A stretch of DNA of 7,624 bases from Candidatus Bathyarchaeota archaeon (GCA_030641425.1 DAOWHM010000013.1:1-7624), one strand, 5' to 3'. Counted from the first letter of the stretch, positions 1 to 5,646 are shown. The notes: generated by a model from the letters alone, not told the origin. Numbers and translations are program-made.

Positions 1-1
1 A

Positions 2-205
2 AAGGGTATATTGAACTACACAGAAGAACATCTTGTCTCAGTGGACTTCAACCACAACCCATACTCTGCAACAATAGATGCACCATCCACAATGGTGATC
101 GGCGGCGACTTGGCAAAGGTACTTGCATGGTACGACAACGAATGGGGCTTCTCATGCCGGATGGTAGAACTAATAGAGCTCATAGGCAAGAAAGCTGGTT
201 TCTAA
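2..205 (+). CDS. gap: Class I glyceraldehyde-3-phosphate dehydrogenase, C-terminal part (5' end outside window)
   Basis: This is the last 67 residues of a phosphorylating GAPDH, the cytosolic enzyme that interconverts glyceraldehyde 3-phosphate and 1,3-bisphosphoglycerate with NAD(P). The frame is open from the first bases of the window, so the true start lies upstream; the internal TTG at 11 is not a start. The segment reads KGILNYTEE, then [11 protein letters not shown], then [16 protein letters not shown], and ends KKAGF. These are the hallmarks of the C-terminus of the bacterial/eukaryotic class I (GapA) enzyme, including the Asn of YDNEWG that contacts the nicotinamide. Most archaea use the distant class II GAPDH, whose C-terminus does not have this motif. 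The product of the reaction is the substrate of the pgk product encoded 59 nt downstream, so co-transcription is likely. The family call is firm; cofactor preference cannot be read from this piece. Confidence 0.93.
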   Translation, partial: KGILNYTEEHLVSVDFNHNPYSATIDAPSTMVIGGDLAKVLAWYDNEWGFSCRMVELIELIGKKAGF

Positions 206-212
206 ACTAGGT

Positions 213-221
213 CTTTAAAAG
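213..221 (+). promoter_or_regulatory. Candidate TATA box for pgk
   Basis: CTTTAAAAG lies just after the gap stop codon. An archaeal transcript would start about 25 nt downstream, near 243, giving pgk a short leader that contains the T7 run and the ribosome-binding GGTGA. It would let pgk be made independently of gap. The call rests on match and position only. Confidence 0.35.
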
Positions 222-252
222 ATGCCTTTACAGGCATACACCCTCTTTTTTT
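222..252 (+). promoter_or_regulatory. Inverted repeat plus T7 run between gap and pgk
   Basis: ATGCCT (222-227) and AGGCAT (232-237) form a perfect 6-bp inverted repeat around a TTAC loop. A T7 run follows at 246-252. It could be a terminator or attenuator reducing readthrough from gap into pgk. If the TATA-like box at 213-221 is real, the repeat falls between TATA and start site, where an archaeal repressor would bind. The sequence does not decide between these two readings. Confidence 0.45.
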
Positions 253-264
253 GGTGACAAAAAA

Positions 265-1494
265 ATGACTAAGATACTGACTCTGGACGATTTTGACTTC
301 AAGGACAAGACAGCCCTTGTCAGAGTGGACTTCAACTCACCAATTGACCCTCAAACTGGAAAAATCCTCGAAGACGTCAGAATAAGAATGCACGGAGAAA
401 CAACCATTAAGGAACTCGCTGAAAAAGGATCTAAAGTTGTAATATTGGCCCACCAAGGAAGACCAGGGGAACCCGATTTTGTTCCACTGGAACAACACGC
501 TAAAGTTCTAAGTGGAATTCTAGATAGACCGGTTAAATATGTTGATGACCTCTTTGGAGAAGAAGCGAAAGGCGCTATTAGAGAGATGAAAGGCGGGGAA
601 ATTCTGGTTCTACAAAATGTTAGATCTTACCCAAGGGAACGTGAGAAGGGAACACCTGAAGAGCAATCGAAGACCGAATTTGTCCAATCTCTTGCACCTC
701 TAGCTGACGTGTATGTCAGCGATGCTTTTGCAGCAGCCCATCGAGCCCATGTCTCCATAATAGGCTTTGCGCCGTTACTCCCAAGTGTTGCAGGTCGAAT
801 AATGGAAAGAGAGCTGAATGCTTTAGGCAAAGCCCTCGAATCACCTGAGAAACCTTGCGTATACATATTGGGCGGCGCTAAAGCAGACGATGCGCTGAGG
901 ATATCCAAGTATGTACTTGACAATAACATAGCTGACTATGTTTTAACGGGGGGAGTCGCTGGTCACCTGTTCCTAGTAGCCATGGACATCAACCTCGGCA
1001 AACCCAACATCGAGTTTCTACAGAAGAAGAAACTGATGGAGTTCGTCCAAGGAATAAGAGAACTGATAAAAAAATATCCTGAAAAAATCAAGACAGCTCC
1101 TGACCTAGCGATAGATGTAAACGGAAACCGTAGGGAAATAAGCGTGGAAGAACTTCCAACAAATTATCCTATCTGCGACATTGGCACAAATACAATTCAA
1201 CAATATGCTGAAATCATCAAGAAGGCCAAATCCATCGTAGTCAGTGGACCCGTAGGTATCTTCGAAAACAAGGAATTCGCGAAGGGAACAAAGATGATTC
1301 TCGAGGTCGTAGCTGATTCGCAAGGCTTCTCTCTCGTTGGAGGAGGACACACAGTTGCGGCAGTTGAACAATTGGGTCTTGAACAGAAGATGGGTTACAT
1401 AAGCACTGCTGGAGGAGCTCTGATAGAATTCTTGATGGGTGAAGAACTACCGGGAGTAGTAGCTCTAGAAGAAGCTGCGAAGAGAAAGTCCTAA
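265..1494 (+). CDS. pgk: Phosphoglycerate kinase, archaeal type
   Basis: This 409-residue cytosolic enzyme transfers phosphate between 1,3-bisphosphoglycerate and ADP, the step after GAPDH in glycolysis and the reverse in gluconeogenesis. The N-terminal domain carries VRVDFNSPID (residues 20-29) and HQGRPG (63-68), which form the phosphoglycerate site with a downstream arginine. The C-terminal nucleotide domain carries LGGAKADDALRI, GPVGIFE, VGGGHTVAA and STAGGALIEFL. The GAKADD wording and a length near 410 match archaeal PGKs, not bacterial ones (GGAKVS type). The ATG at 265 is preceded by GGTGA (253-257), which pairs with the 16S rRNA tail at a 7-nt spacing. It follows gap by 59 nt and ends just before a T-rich terminator. 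No key motif is missing. Confidence 0.98.
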   Translation: MTKILTLDDFDFKDKTALVRVDFNSPIDPQTGKILEDVRIRMHGETTIKELAEKGSKVVILAHQGRPGEPDFVPLEQHAKVLSGILDRPVKYVDDLFGEEAKGAIREMKGGEILVLQNVRSYPREREKGTPEEQSKTEFVQSLAPLADVYVSDAFAAAHRAHVSIIGFAPLLPSVAGRIMERELNALGKALESPEKPCVYILGGAKADDALRISKYVLDNNIADYVLTGGVAGHLFLVAMDINLGKPNIEFLQKKKLMEFVQGIRELIKKYPEKIKTAPDLAIDVNGNRREISVEELPTNYPICDIGTNTIQQYAEIIKKAKSIVVSGPVGIFENKEFAKGTKMILEVVADSQGFSLVGGGHTVAAVEQLGLEQKMGYISTAGGALIEFLMGEELPGVVALEEAAKRKS

Positions 1495-1499
1495 CTCTA

Positions 1500-1521
1500 T
1501 TTTTTCTTCTCACTTCTTTTT
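1500..1521 (+). terminator. T-rich terminator after pgk
   Basis: Two oligo-T stretches (T6 at 1500-1505 with CTTCT following, then CTTCTTTTTA) begin 6 nt after the pgk stop codon. Runs of T like these are the usual archaeal termination signal. It closes the gap-pgk unit. Confidence 0.6.
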
Positions 1522-1527
1522 ATGCAG

Positions 1528-1613
1528 AGATATTTGTTCATAAACCGCAATACTTTCATGTGAATCTGTAATTAGCTTTCGATCTCGCAGTGTTTTTTAA
1601 GATATTTGTTCAT
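1528..1613. repeat. 14-bp direct repeat pair
   Basis: AGATATTTGTTCAT occurs at 1528-1541 and again at 1600-1613, a 72-nt offset. The second copy lies inside the GNAT remnant (encoding its MNKYL on the minus strand) and the first lies just past that fragment's stop codon. It may record a small local duplication. No further copy was noticed in the window. Confidence 0.5.
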
Positions 1614-1736
1614 CTTCTTTTCTAATGTTTGTTTCAGCAACTTCATTCTGATATCGAGATATTCTTCTCGGAGTATGTCAAAGTGGAACCCGTCCCATTT
1701 CCGTCCGTTAACAAAGCATGCATTAGTTGAGAATAG
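1572..1736 (-). pseudogene. C-terminal remnant of a GNAT-family N-acetyltransferase
   Basis: The minus strand has a 54-codon open stretch ending in TAA at 1572-1574, with no start codon before residue 31. Near its start it reads NACFVNGRKWDG followed by FDILREEYL. This pattern (variable NG, then D, then a hydrophobic strand and LREE) is typical of the last strand and helix of RimJ/RimL-like GNAT acetyltransferases. A lysine-rich helical tail follows. The rest of the enzyme, including the acetyl-CoA-binding loop, is absent. The open stretch begins right at the CCA end of the initiator tRNA gene on the same strand. I read it as the tail of a deleted or displaced gene. The coding-like composition is clear; the GNAT assignment rests on recognising the motif and is moderately sure. 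Confidence 0.55.
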
Positions 1737-1737
1737 T

Positions 1738-1816
1738 TGGTAGCGGGGAGTAGATTTGAACTACCGATCTCTGGGTTATGAGCCCAGCGGGTTAAACCTG
1801 GCTACCCCACCCCGCT
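1738..1816 (-). tRNA. tRNA-iMet: Initiator tRNA-Met (anticodon CAT)
   Basis: The minus strand folds as a full cloverleaf. The acceptor stem pairs AGCGGGG with CCCCGCT, the discriminator is A, and CCA is encoded in the DNA (1740-1738). The D stem is GGGT/ACCC. The anticodon arm is CTGGG-CTCATAA-CCCAG with CAT at 1780-1778. The T arm contains TTCAAAT. The A1-U72 end pair and three consecutive G-C pairs next to the anticodon loop mark it as the initiator rather than the elongator, so it supplies Met for translation starts. There is no intron. Upstream, only a weak TTTCGAAAA (about 1834-1842) could serve as TATA. The usual T-rich stretch after a tRNA gene is missing, because the GNAT fragment begins directly at the 3' end. 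Confidence 0.96.
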
Positions 1817-1854
1817 ACGTCGAGTTAACCTGTTTTTCGAAACCCCATAACAGA

Positions 1855-2053
1855 TTAATGTCTTCCTAAGTAAGAAAGTTGGAAATTAAAGTTTTCGGGT
1901 ATTGTATCAAATCGTTCACGTATGAATTTTGGACCGTAGTCGCAGTGGTCCCGACAGTGATTTTTTGGAGATTTCAGAGTGAAAACCATGTTTTTCTATG
2001 TCGACATTAACGTATGTCCGATAGCTCTCACCAATATCAGTAATCACGTACAT
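1855..2053 (-). other. Two overlapping short ORFs of unknown nature
   Basis: Between the tRNA and the dockerin remnant, the minus strand carries a 44-codon ORF (1989-1855, ATG to TAA) and a second ATG-started ORF from 2053 in another frame that overlaps it. The first contains NHCRDHCDYGPKF, with two His-Cys pairs that could suggest metal binding. The second begins MYVITDIGESYR. Both have plausible amino-acid composition but no ribosome-binding site, and I recognise neither. One possibility is a single small gene broken by a frameshift near 1985. Chance ORFs are equally possible. The rest of 1817-2055 shows nothing else. Confidence 0.2.
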
Positions 2054-2055
2054 AA

Positions 2056-2502
2056 TCAGGAATAGGTTCGTGAAATTCTTGGAATGAACCACCAGTATGT
2101 GCCAAAGAGTGATACGATAGTGACTAAATCATAGATGTCGATGCGTCCCCATATTGGAGCGAAATCTGCAGCTGGGTTCCCGTTAGGATCTCCGGGTTGA
2201 GAATCATAGGCTGCAACTGCTAAGATTATGTGAAAGATGTCGGCACTGTCGTCACCATTTAGGTCGCCTCGCGCATGAATTTTCAAAGTGCCATCGACGA
2301 AAACATTGTTATCTGTATTTGTTTCACCTGGAACTACACTAGCTTCCGCCCATAAGGTGTAGTTACTGAATGGTTGTAATTCCGTGGTGTTCCAAACAAA
2401 GATCAGTGTCATCTCTTCCCCATGCGCTAGACGGACAATAGTCTGTGTCCTTATGGAAGCGTTCCCGTAATAAACAGTGGGCACTGATGGAGGGGAGGGG
2501 GT
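2056..2502 (-). pseudogene. Remnant of a secreted CARDB/dockerin-like protein
   Basis: This is the C-terminal part of an extracellular adhesion or scaffold-type protein. Counting from the GTG at 2484, residues 4-70 match the second half of a CARDB beta-sandwich (TVYYGNASIRTQ, FVWNTTEL, VPGETNTDNN, VDGTLKI). Residues 73-128 match a pair of dockerin-like EF-hand repeats (GDLNGDDSADIF; later GRIDIYDLVTIVSLFG). The second calcium loop is eroded (DFAPIWGRID where DxNxDGxID is expected). There is no signal peptide and no first half of the CARDB fold. The frame is blocked by a TAG at 2505-2503, a few codons upstream of the GTG. The upstream DNA shows no matching continuation in other frames. I therefore read it as a truncated, decaying gene; a newly started small protein is less likely. 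Confidence 0.6.
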
Positions 2503-2528
2503 CTAGAAATAACCTCTCCACTTTGGCA

Positions 2529-2540
2529 ACTGACGTCAGT
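2529..2540. repeat. 12-bp perfect palindrome
   Basis: ACTGACGTCAGT reads the same on both strands. It lies between the dockerin remnant and the PAC2 gene, about 150 nt upstream of the latter. One or two palindromes of this length are expected by chance in a window this size, so a regulatory role is only a possibility. The rest of 2541-2692 shows no gene. Confidence 0.3.
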
Positions 2541-2651
2541 GCATGTTCAATGGAAAAGCTCAAACATCATAGCAAAGATCCACTCTATCTCCTATTTTTT
2601 CGTGATGTGGAGCATATGCTTTGAATGCTGTGAGGTTTCTTGTCCAAAAAG

Positions 2652-2661
2652 AATAATAAAA
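2652..2661 (+). promoter_or_regulatory. Possible TATA box for the PAC2-family gene
   Basis: AATAATAAAA is centred about 36 nt before the TTG start at 2693. It predicts a start site near 2683 and a leader of only about ten bases, which fits the absence of a ribosome-binding site there. The match to consensus is moderate. Confidence 0.3.
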
Positions 2662-2692
2662 CAAGTAATGGTTCTCTTATCTGTGTTCAGAT

Positions 2693-3376
2693 TTGAAGAA
2701 ATCTTATATTCACAGAATATTTAATCCAAAACTCGACAATCCCGTCTTTGTGGAAGGACTCCCAGGCTTTGGGAATATCGGGAAGATCGCAGCTCAACTT
2801 TTTGCGCAATCTATCGACGCAAAACTCTCTGCAAAGTATTACTCACCATTCTTTCCAGACTACGTCAACGTGGATAGCAATGGAATCTGCAGTCCTCCAT
2901 GTTACAGGTTTTACGCTCCTAAGTCAAAGGAGAAGCTAAGTGCAATCATCTTGACGGGTAATTCGCAACCTCCTGTAGACAACGTTGTAGCCCACTATCA
3001 CATATGCGAAGAAATTTTAGATTTCATTGAAAGCCTGGGTTGCAGCTTCATAGTTACCATAGGAGGAGTACCTACTCCAAGCGAAAAGAAGGAAGTCTAT
3101 GTTGCAGCAACGTCAAATGCCCTCGCAGCGGAGATCATGGAGAAAGGTGCAGTAATCTATGGCAAAGGACGAATAATGGGAGCCACAGGACTTCTCTTAG
3201 GTATGGCAAAAGAGCGGGGACTGAATGGTATCTGCTTGCTGGGTGGAACAGAAGGGTTGCAGCCAGACAAGGATGCAGGTTTCAAGGTTTTCAAATTGCT
3301 GTCGAAGATTTTAGGACTGGAAGTCACACATAAAACAAGAACGAAGGAAAAGGTTAATACTGAAGTTTCGAAGTAA
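2693..3376 (+). CDS. PAC2-family protein (proteasome assembly chaperone homologue)
   Basis: This 227-residue soluble protein belongs to the PAC2 / COG2047 family, whose studied members help assemble proteasome alpha rings. Visible family marks are EGLPGFGNIGK (21-31), SPFFPD (51-56), LTGNSQPP (87-94), the TIGG turn (122-125), a GATGLLLG segment (163-170) and a late LLGGTEG. The start is TTG at 2693. The frame closes at a TAA (2666-2668) and has no ATG before the conserved core, so TTG is the most reasonable choice. It has no clear ribosome-binding site and may be nearly leaderless. The C-terminus is a polar tail ending TEVSK. I see no hydrophobic-Tyr-X end of the kind used to dock on the alpha ring, so direct proteasome action is not assured. 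A small membrane-protein gene follows 23 nt later. Confidence 0.85.
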   Translation: MKKSYIHRIFNPKLDNPVFVEGLPGFGNIGKIAAQLFAQSIDAKLSAKYYSPFFPDYVNVDSNGICSPPCYRFYAPKSKEKLSAIILTGNSQPPVDNVVAHYHICEEILDFIESLGCSFIVTIGGVPTPSEKKEVYVAATSNALAAEIMEKGAVIYGKGRIMGATGLLLGMAKERGLNGICLLGGTEGLQPDKDAGFKVFKLLSKILGLEVTHKTRTKEKVNTEVSK

Positions 3377-3399
3377 CCTAGTTCTGTGGAGAACACTCC

Positions 3400-3600
3400 T
3401 TGGCAAAGATTGGCAAGTTGAAAAACGAAAAAGTCAAGCAGATGTTAAATGTTGTTCTGGCTGCGATCCTATGTTTTGTAGGGCCAACCTATTTTGTAGC
3501 CATCGCGAGTAACATTATTCCCCAAATCTATGCGATGGCAGCAGGGTTTGTTTCATTTCTGATAGGAATCTTCTTCGTGTTGCGCTTTGTAAAAGAGTAA
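3400..3600 (+). CDS. Small two-helix membrane protein, unknown function
   Basis: This is a 66-residue hypothetical protein. After a basic N-terminus (KIGKLKNEKVK) there are two hydrophobic segments, about 15-37 and 43-63, separated by a short SNIIPQ turn. It ends in RFVKE. By the positive-inside rule both ends should face the cytoplasm. The start is TTG at 3400, supported by GGAGA (3388-3392) at a good spacing; no upstream ATG fits. It begins 23 nt after the PAC2-family stop codon on the same strand, so the two are probably one transcript. I recognise no family. The hydrophobic pattern and the ribosome-binding site make it likely real, but its role is unknown. Confidence 0.65.
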   Translation: MAKIGKLKNEKVKQMLNVVLAAILCFVGPTYFVAIASNIIPQIYAMAAGFVSFLIGIFFVLRFVKE

Positions 3601-3624
3601 AGATAGTAGTATGGTCAATAAGCC

Positions 3625-3640
3625 AAAAAGAGAAAAGAGA
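3625..3640 (-). terminator. T-rich stretch after superoxide reductase
   Basis: On the minus strand the sequence just past the superoxide reductase stop codon contains TCTCTTTTCTCTTTTT. It is a plausible archaeal terminator in the 57-nt space between two convergent genes. Confidence 0.4.
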
Positions 3641-3657
3641 TAACATTTTGCTCATGC

Positions 3658-4047
3658 TTACGCTACTGTGACACGCTCTCCTTTTCCTTCCCACAACCCG
3701 TGAAGATTGCAAAATGCTCGTGCTCGCAATATTGTTGATTCTTCCAAGATCACACTGATCTTCATGTTGTATCCATCACTCACCACTGGAGCGAACTCTA
3801 TCCTGCAAATAGGACGTTCTCCTGCATAGAGTTCAACCCAGCCTATGTAGTGAGATAGGACATTAGGGTGCTCAACACCGTCTATTCCACCAACTTTCAA
3901 ATGAACTTCGAAGGGTTCACCAGACTTGACATTGCTCGAGGCTTTCAGTAAAGGTACATGTTTCTTGTCCATCACAGCCAAGTTGTCCCAGTTTACTGGC
4001 TTGTTAAGCTTGTCTAGCGAATAGCCTTCAGAACTAGTCATAACCAT
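3658..4047 (-). CDS. sor: Superoxide reductase (neelaredoxin type, single iron domain)
   Basis: This cytosolic enzyme reduces superoxide to hydrogen peroxide without making oxygen, a usual defence in anaerobes. With the start used here it is 129 residues, close to the 124 of Pyrococcus SOR, and lacks the N-terminal desulforedoxin domain. The four-His one-Cys iron site is complete: H30 (KKHVP), H60 (HPNV), H66 (SHYI), C113 and H116 (CNLHGLWE). The lysine that normally follows the sixth-ligand glutamate is kept (K29), but the glutamate itself is replaced by K28. I chose the ATG at 4047 because GAGGAGG (4059-4053) sits 5 nt before it; a TTG at 4080 lies upstream of the predicted transcript start. 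The gene faces the membrane-protein gene tail to tail. It has its own TATA box. Confidence 0.93.
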   Translation of the reverse strand: MVMTSSEGYSLDKLNKPVNWDNLAVMDKKHVPLLKASSNVKSGEPFEVHLKVGGIDGVEHPNVLSHYIGWVELYAGERPICRIEFAPVVSDGYNMKISVILEESTILRARAFCNLHGLWEGKGERVTVA

Positions 4048-4052
4048 CAATT

Positions 4053-4093
4053 CCTCCTCAAGTCGATACAGCTTTACCAAGACAGCTTAAAAG
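4053..4093 (-). promoter_or_regulatory. Promoter and ribosome-binding site of the superoxide reductase gene
   Basis: CTTTTAAG (4093-4086) is a good TATA box, placing transcription start near 4064. GAGGAGG (4059-4053) then falls in a leader of about 17 nt and selects the ATG at 4047. The layout argues for a single-gene transcript separate from DUF116 upstream. Confidence 0.6.
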
Positions 4094-4206
4094 TTTTTTG
4101 AACCTGATGTTCTTCTCTTTCTTTTCTTCTTTGAAGCAGAAATAGCTGCAGACACTCAGTCAAAGGGAATTAAATATCATACGCTCATGAGATGTATCTA
4201 ATAGGT

Positions 4207-4935
4207 CTAGGAGGAGGACATTATTTTCCGTAATGTCTCCATGTTAAACTCGGTGTTTGCACAACCATTCTTTGTGAGAGGAATCGCTTGCCCACTCAAT
4301 CCTATTCCCTGAAGGAAGTCACCGCCCATCTTTAACTCATGACTGCAAGCCACGCCTACAACTCCTTCATATCCGTTCTTCTTCAGAACTTGAGGAACAC
4401 AAGAACTGCCTGCAAGAACAAAGACATCATACCCAAGTTCCTCGGCCAATTCGTCAGCCTTGTTAACTAAGCAGTCTTTTGAGCAGTGCTCACAACTGTA
4501 GGATGGGATCTCAGGATTAAAACTAGCTTGGCATCGTTTGTCCATGAATTTGCGGGCGCAATGGGGCAGTAGAAGTGCCCGTTTCCTAGTTTTCCGGAAT
4601 CTTTCTGTTTCAGATATATTCCTCACATACATGTCAACAAGATCCTCGACCAGCATAAGAGCGTCGGAGATTTCCAGTCCAGATATCTCCTGTAGCCTAA
4701 ATTTCTTCGCCAAGCTTCTAGCTTGACTACCCAGCCGCCTATGCAAACCCTTCTCTCTAGCTATATTAGCAAGATCTCTAAAGAAAGCTTTGGAAATTCT
4801 TGAGAGATCGAAGCTAAACCTGTAAGGAATTTTTTCCACCACCCACAGATATGTGAACACTTTCTCTTCTAACATTTGTTGATGGATGTAAATACTACGA
4901 TTGTGGAAGAATATAAAGCCATCCACTCGGAACAT
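4207..4935 (-). CDS. DUF116 family protein, cysteine-rich
   Basis: This is a 242-residue protein of the DUF116 family, found widely in archaea and some anaerobic bacteria; its function is not established. Residues 40-115 are helical and charged, ending in the ALMLVEDLVDMY segment typical of the family. The core runs from RALLLPHC (119-126) to NGCANTEF (223-230). There are eight cysteines: 126, 135, 148, 151, 155, 179, 197 and 225, including CEHCSKDC. This suggests an iron-sulfur or zinc site. VGVACSHEL (193-201) and the closing GC-NT pattern are also family marks. The start is the ATG at 4935. There is no ribosome-binding site, and an AT-rich AATTATTATTT about 25 nt upstream could drive a leaderless transcript. 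A GCGCGCG site sits between that box and the start. Family call firm, role unknown. Confidence 0.85.
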   Translation of the reverse strand: MFRVDGFIFFHNRSIYIHQQMLEEKVFTYLWVVEKIPYRFSFDLSRISKAFFRDLANIAREKGLHRRLGSQARSLAKKFRLQEISGLEISDALMLVEDLVDMYVRNISETERFRKTRKRALLLPHCARKFMDKRCQASFNPEIPSYSCEHCSKDCLVNKADELAEELGYDVFVLAGSSCVPQVLKKNGYEGVVGVACSHELKMGGDFLQGIGLSGQAIPLTKNGCANTEFNMETLRKIMSSS

Positions 4936-4942
4936 CTAGTTA

Positions 4943-4955
4943 TATCAAGCGCGCG
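4943..4955. promoter_or_regulatory. TATCAAGCGCGCG site upstream of the DUF116 gene
   Basis: This 13-mer lies 8-20 nt before the DUF116 ATG. It matches 12 of 13 positions of TATCATGCGCGCG at 5868-5880. Its placement between a possible TATA box and the start codon would suit a repressor. Such a GC run stands out in this AT-rich spacer. Confidence 0.35.
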
Positions 4956-5036
4956 AAATAATAATTTGCTCATCTAATGGACTCAGATTTCAGTGTTTGG
5001 GGAGTTTTCATCGGATTTGAAAGTTTGTGCATCTTA

Positions 5037-5456
5037 TTAAATACCTAATTCTCCGACTCCAAGCAGTTGTTTTAGTGATTCTACTTCTTCTTTGAGCATT
5101 CCGATTTCGCTTTCCAAAGCATCGGCCTTTGATTCAGCCATCTTCTTCAGCTCATCGATCTCTAGTAAAAGATTTCCTCGCTCTGTCTGCAGAGTCTTGA
5201 GTTTCTCCCGCAGATTCTTCAACATATTCACAAACTCTACCTCGATTCCTTTAGCCTTCTCAGCTACGCTTTTAATTCTTAACTCTTTCTCCTCCTTAGT
5301 CTTCACTCCAGCTCGAAATTTGTTTTCACATTGTGGACACTTAAACATTCCGAAACCAATCTTTAGAACACCTTGATGTCGCGAAGATTTCCTCGACATA
5401 TACCATGTTTTATAGGGAATCTCTACGTCAGCTCCACATTTAGGACATTTTGGCAA
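5037..5456 (-). CDS. Zinc-ribbon protein with C-terminal coiled coil, unknown function
   Basis: With the start used here this is a 139-residue hypothetical protein. It opens MPKCPKCGADVEIP, and its second knuckle is FKCPQCENKF, so C4, C7, C40 and C43 should hold one zinc. The spacer between knuckles is basic (SRKSSRHQ). Residues from about 53 to 133 are a charged heptad-like stretch (REKLKTLQTER, SEIGMLKEEVESLKQLL), predicted to form a coiled coil and so a dimer or scaffold. The TTG at 5456 is preferred because GAGGA (5467-5463) precedes it by 6 nt and a TATA-like box at 5525-5518 predicts transcription from about 5497. A longer form from the TTG at 5510 (157 residues) has no such support but cannot be excluded. 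Nucleic-acid binding is a reasonable guess only. I do not recognise the family. Confidence 0.75.
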   Translation of the reverse strand: MPKCPKCGADVEIPYKTWYMSRKSSRHQGVLKIGFGMFKCPQCENKFRAGVKTKEEKELRIKSVAEKAKGIEVEFVNMLKNLREKLKTLQTERGNLLLEIDELKKMAESKADALESEIGMLKEEVESLKQLLGVGELGI

Positions 5457-5517
5457 GGATTGTCCTCGCTCTAGATTTGGTGGTCTTATGCTAAAAATCT
5501 TCTTCTGCAAATTCGGA

Positions 5518-5525
5518 TATTAAAA
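5518..5525 (-). promoter_or_regulatory. Candidate TATA box of the zinc-ribbon gene
   Basis: TTTTAATA on the minus strand lies about 25 nt before a predicted start site near 5497. This gives a leader of about 40 nt to the preferred TTG at 5456. It argues against the longer reading frame from 5510. Confidence 0.4.
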
Positions 5526-5646
5526 GCTTGAGCAGTTATGCTTTCCATAATAGAAGCTGAGGGTCGTTTGTTGATATCGAGTCAATTCCGTTTTCGTCAG
5601 TCAATCTGCATCAAAAGTTCATTTGAACAAACGAATCCTCCAACCC

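Noticed and set aside
627..1513. Three minus-strand ORFs of 88-100 codons opposite pgk
   Set aside because: They lie entirely antisense to, or overlap, a full-length PGK with complete motifs; their translations show no domain and no ribosome-binding site.
2363..2563. Minus-strand 66-codon ORF overlapping the dockerin remnant
   Set aside because: Its second half is an out-of-frame shadow of the CARDB segment, and its first half (VAKVERLFLDPLPS) shows no signal peptide or CARDB pattern, so I could not use it as the missing N-terminus.
2539..2724. Plus-strand 61-codon ORF before the PAC2 gene
   Set aside because: It overlaps the PAC2 start in another frame, has a Cys- and aromatic-rich random composition and lacks a ribosome-binding site.
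5092..5376. Plus-strand 94-codon Ser/Phe-rich ORF
   Set aside because: It is antisense to the zinc-ribbon/coiled-coil gene; the Ser/Phe bias is the mirror of Glu/Lys codons on the other strand.
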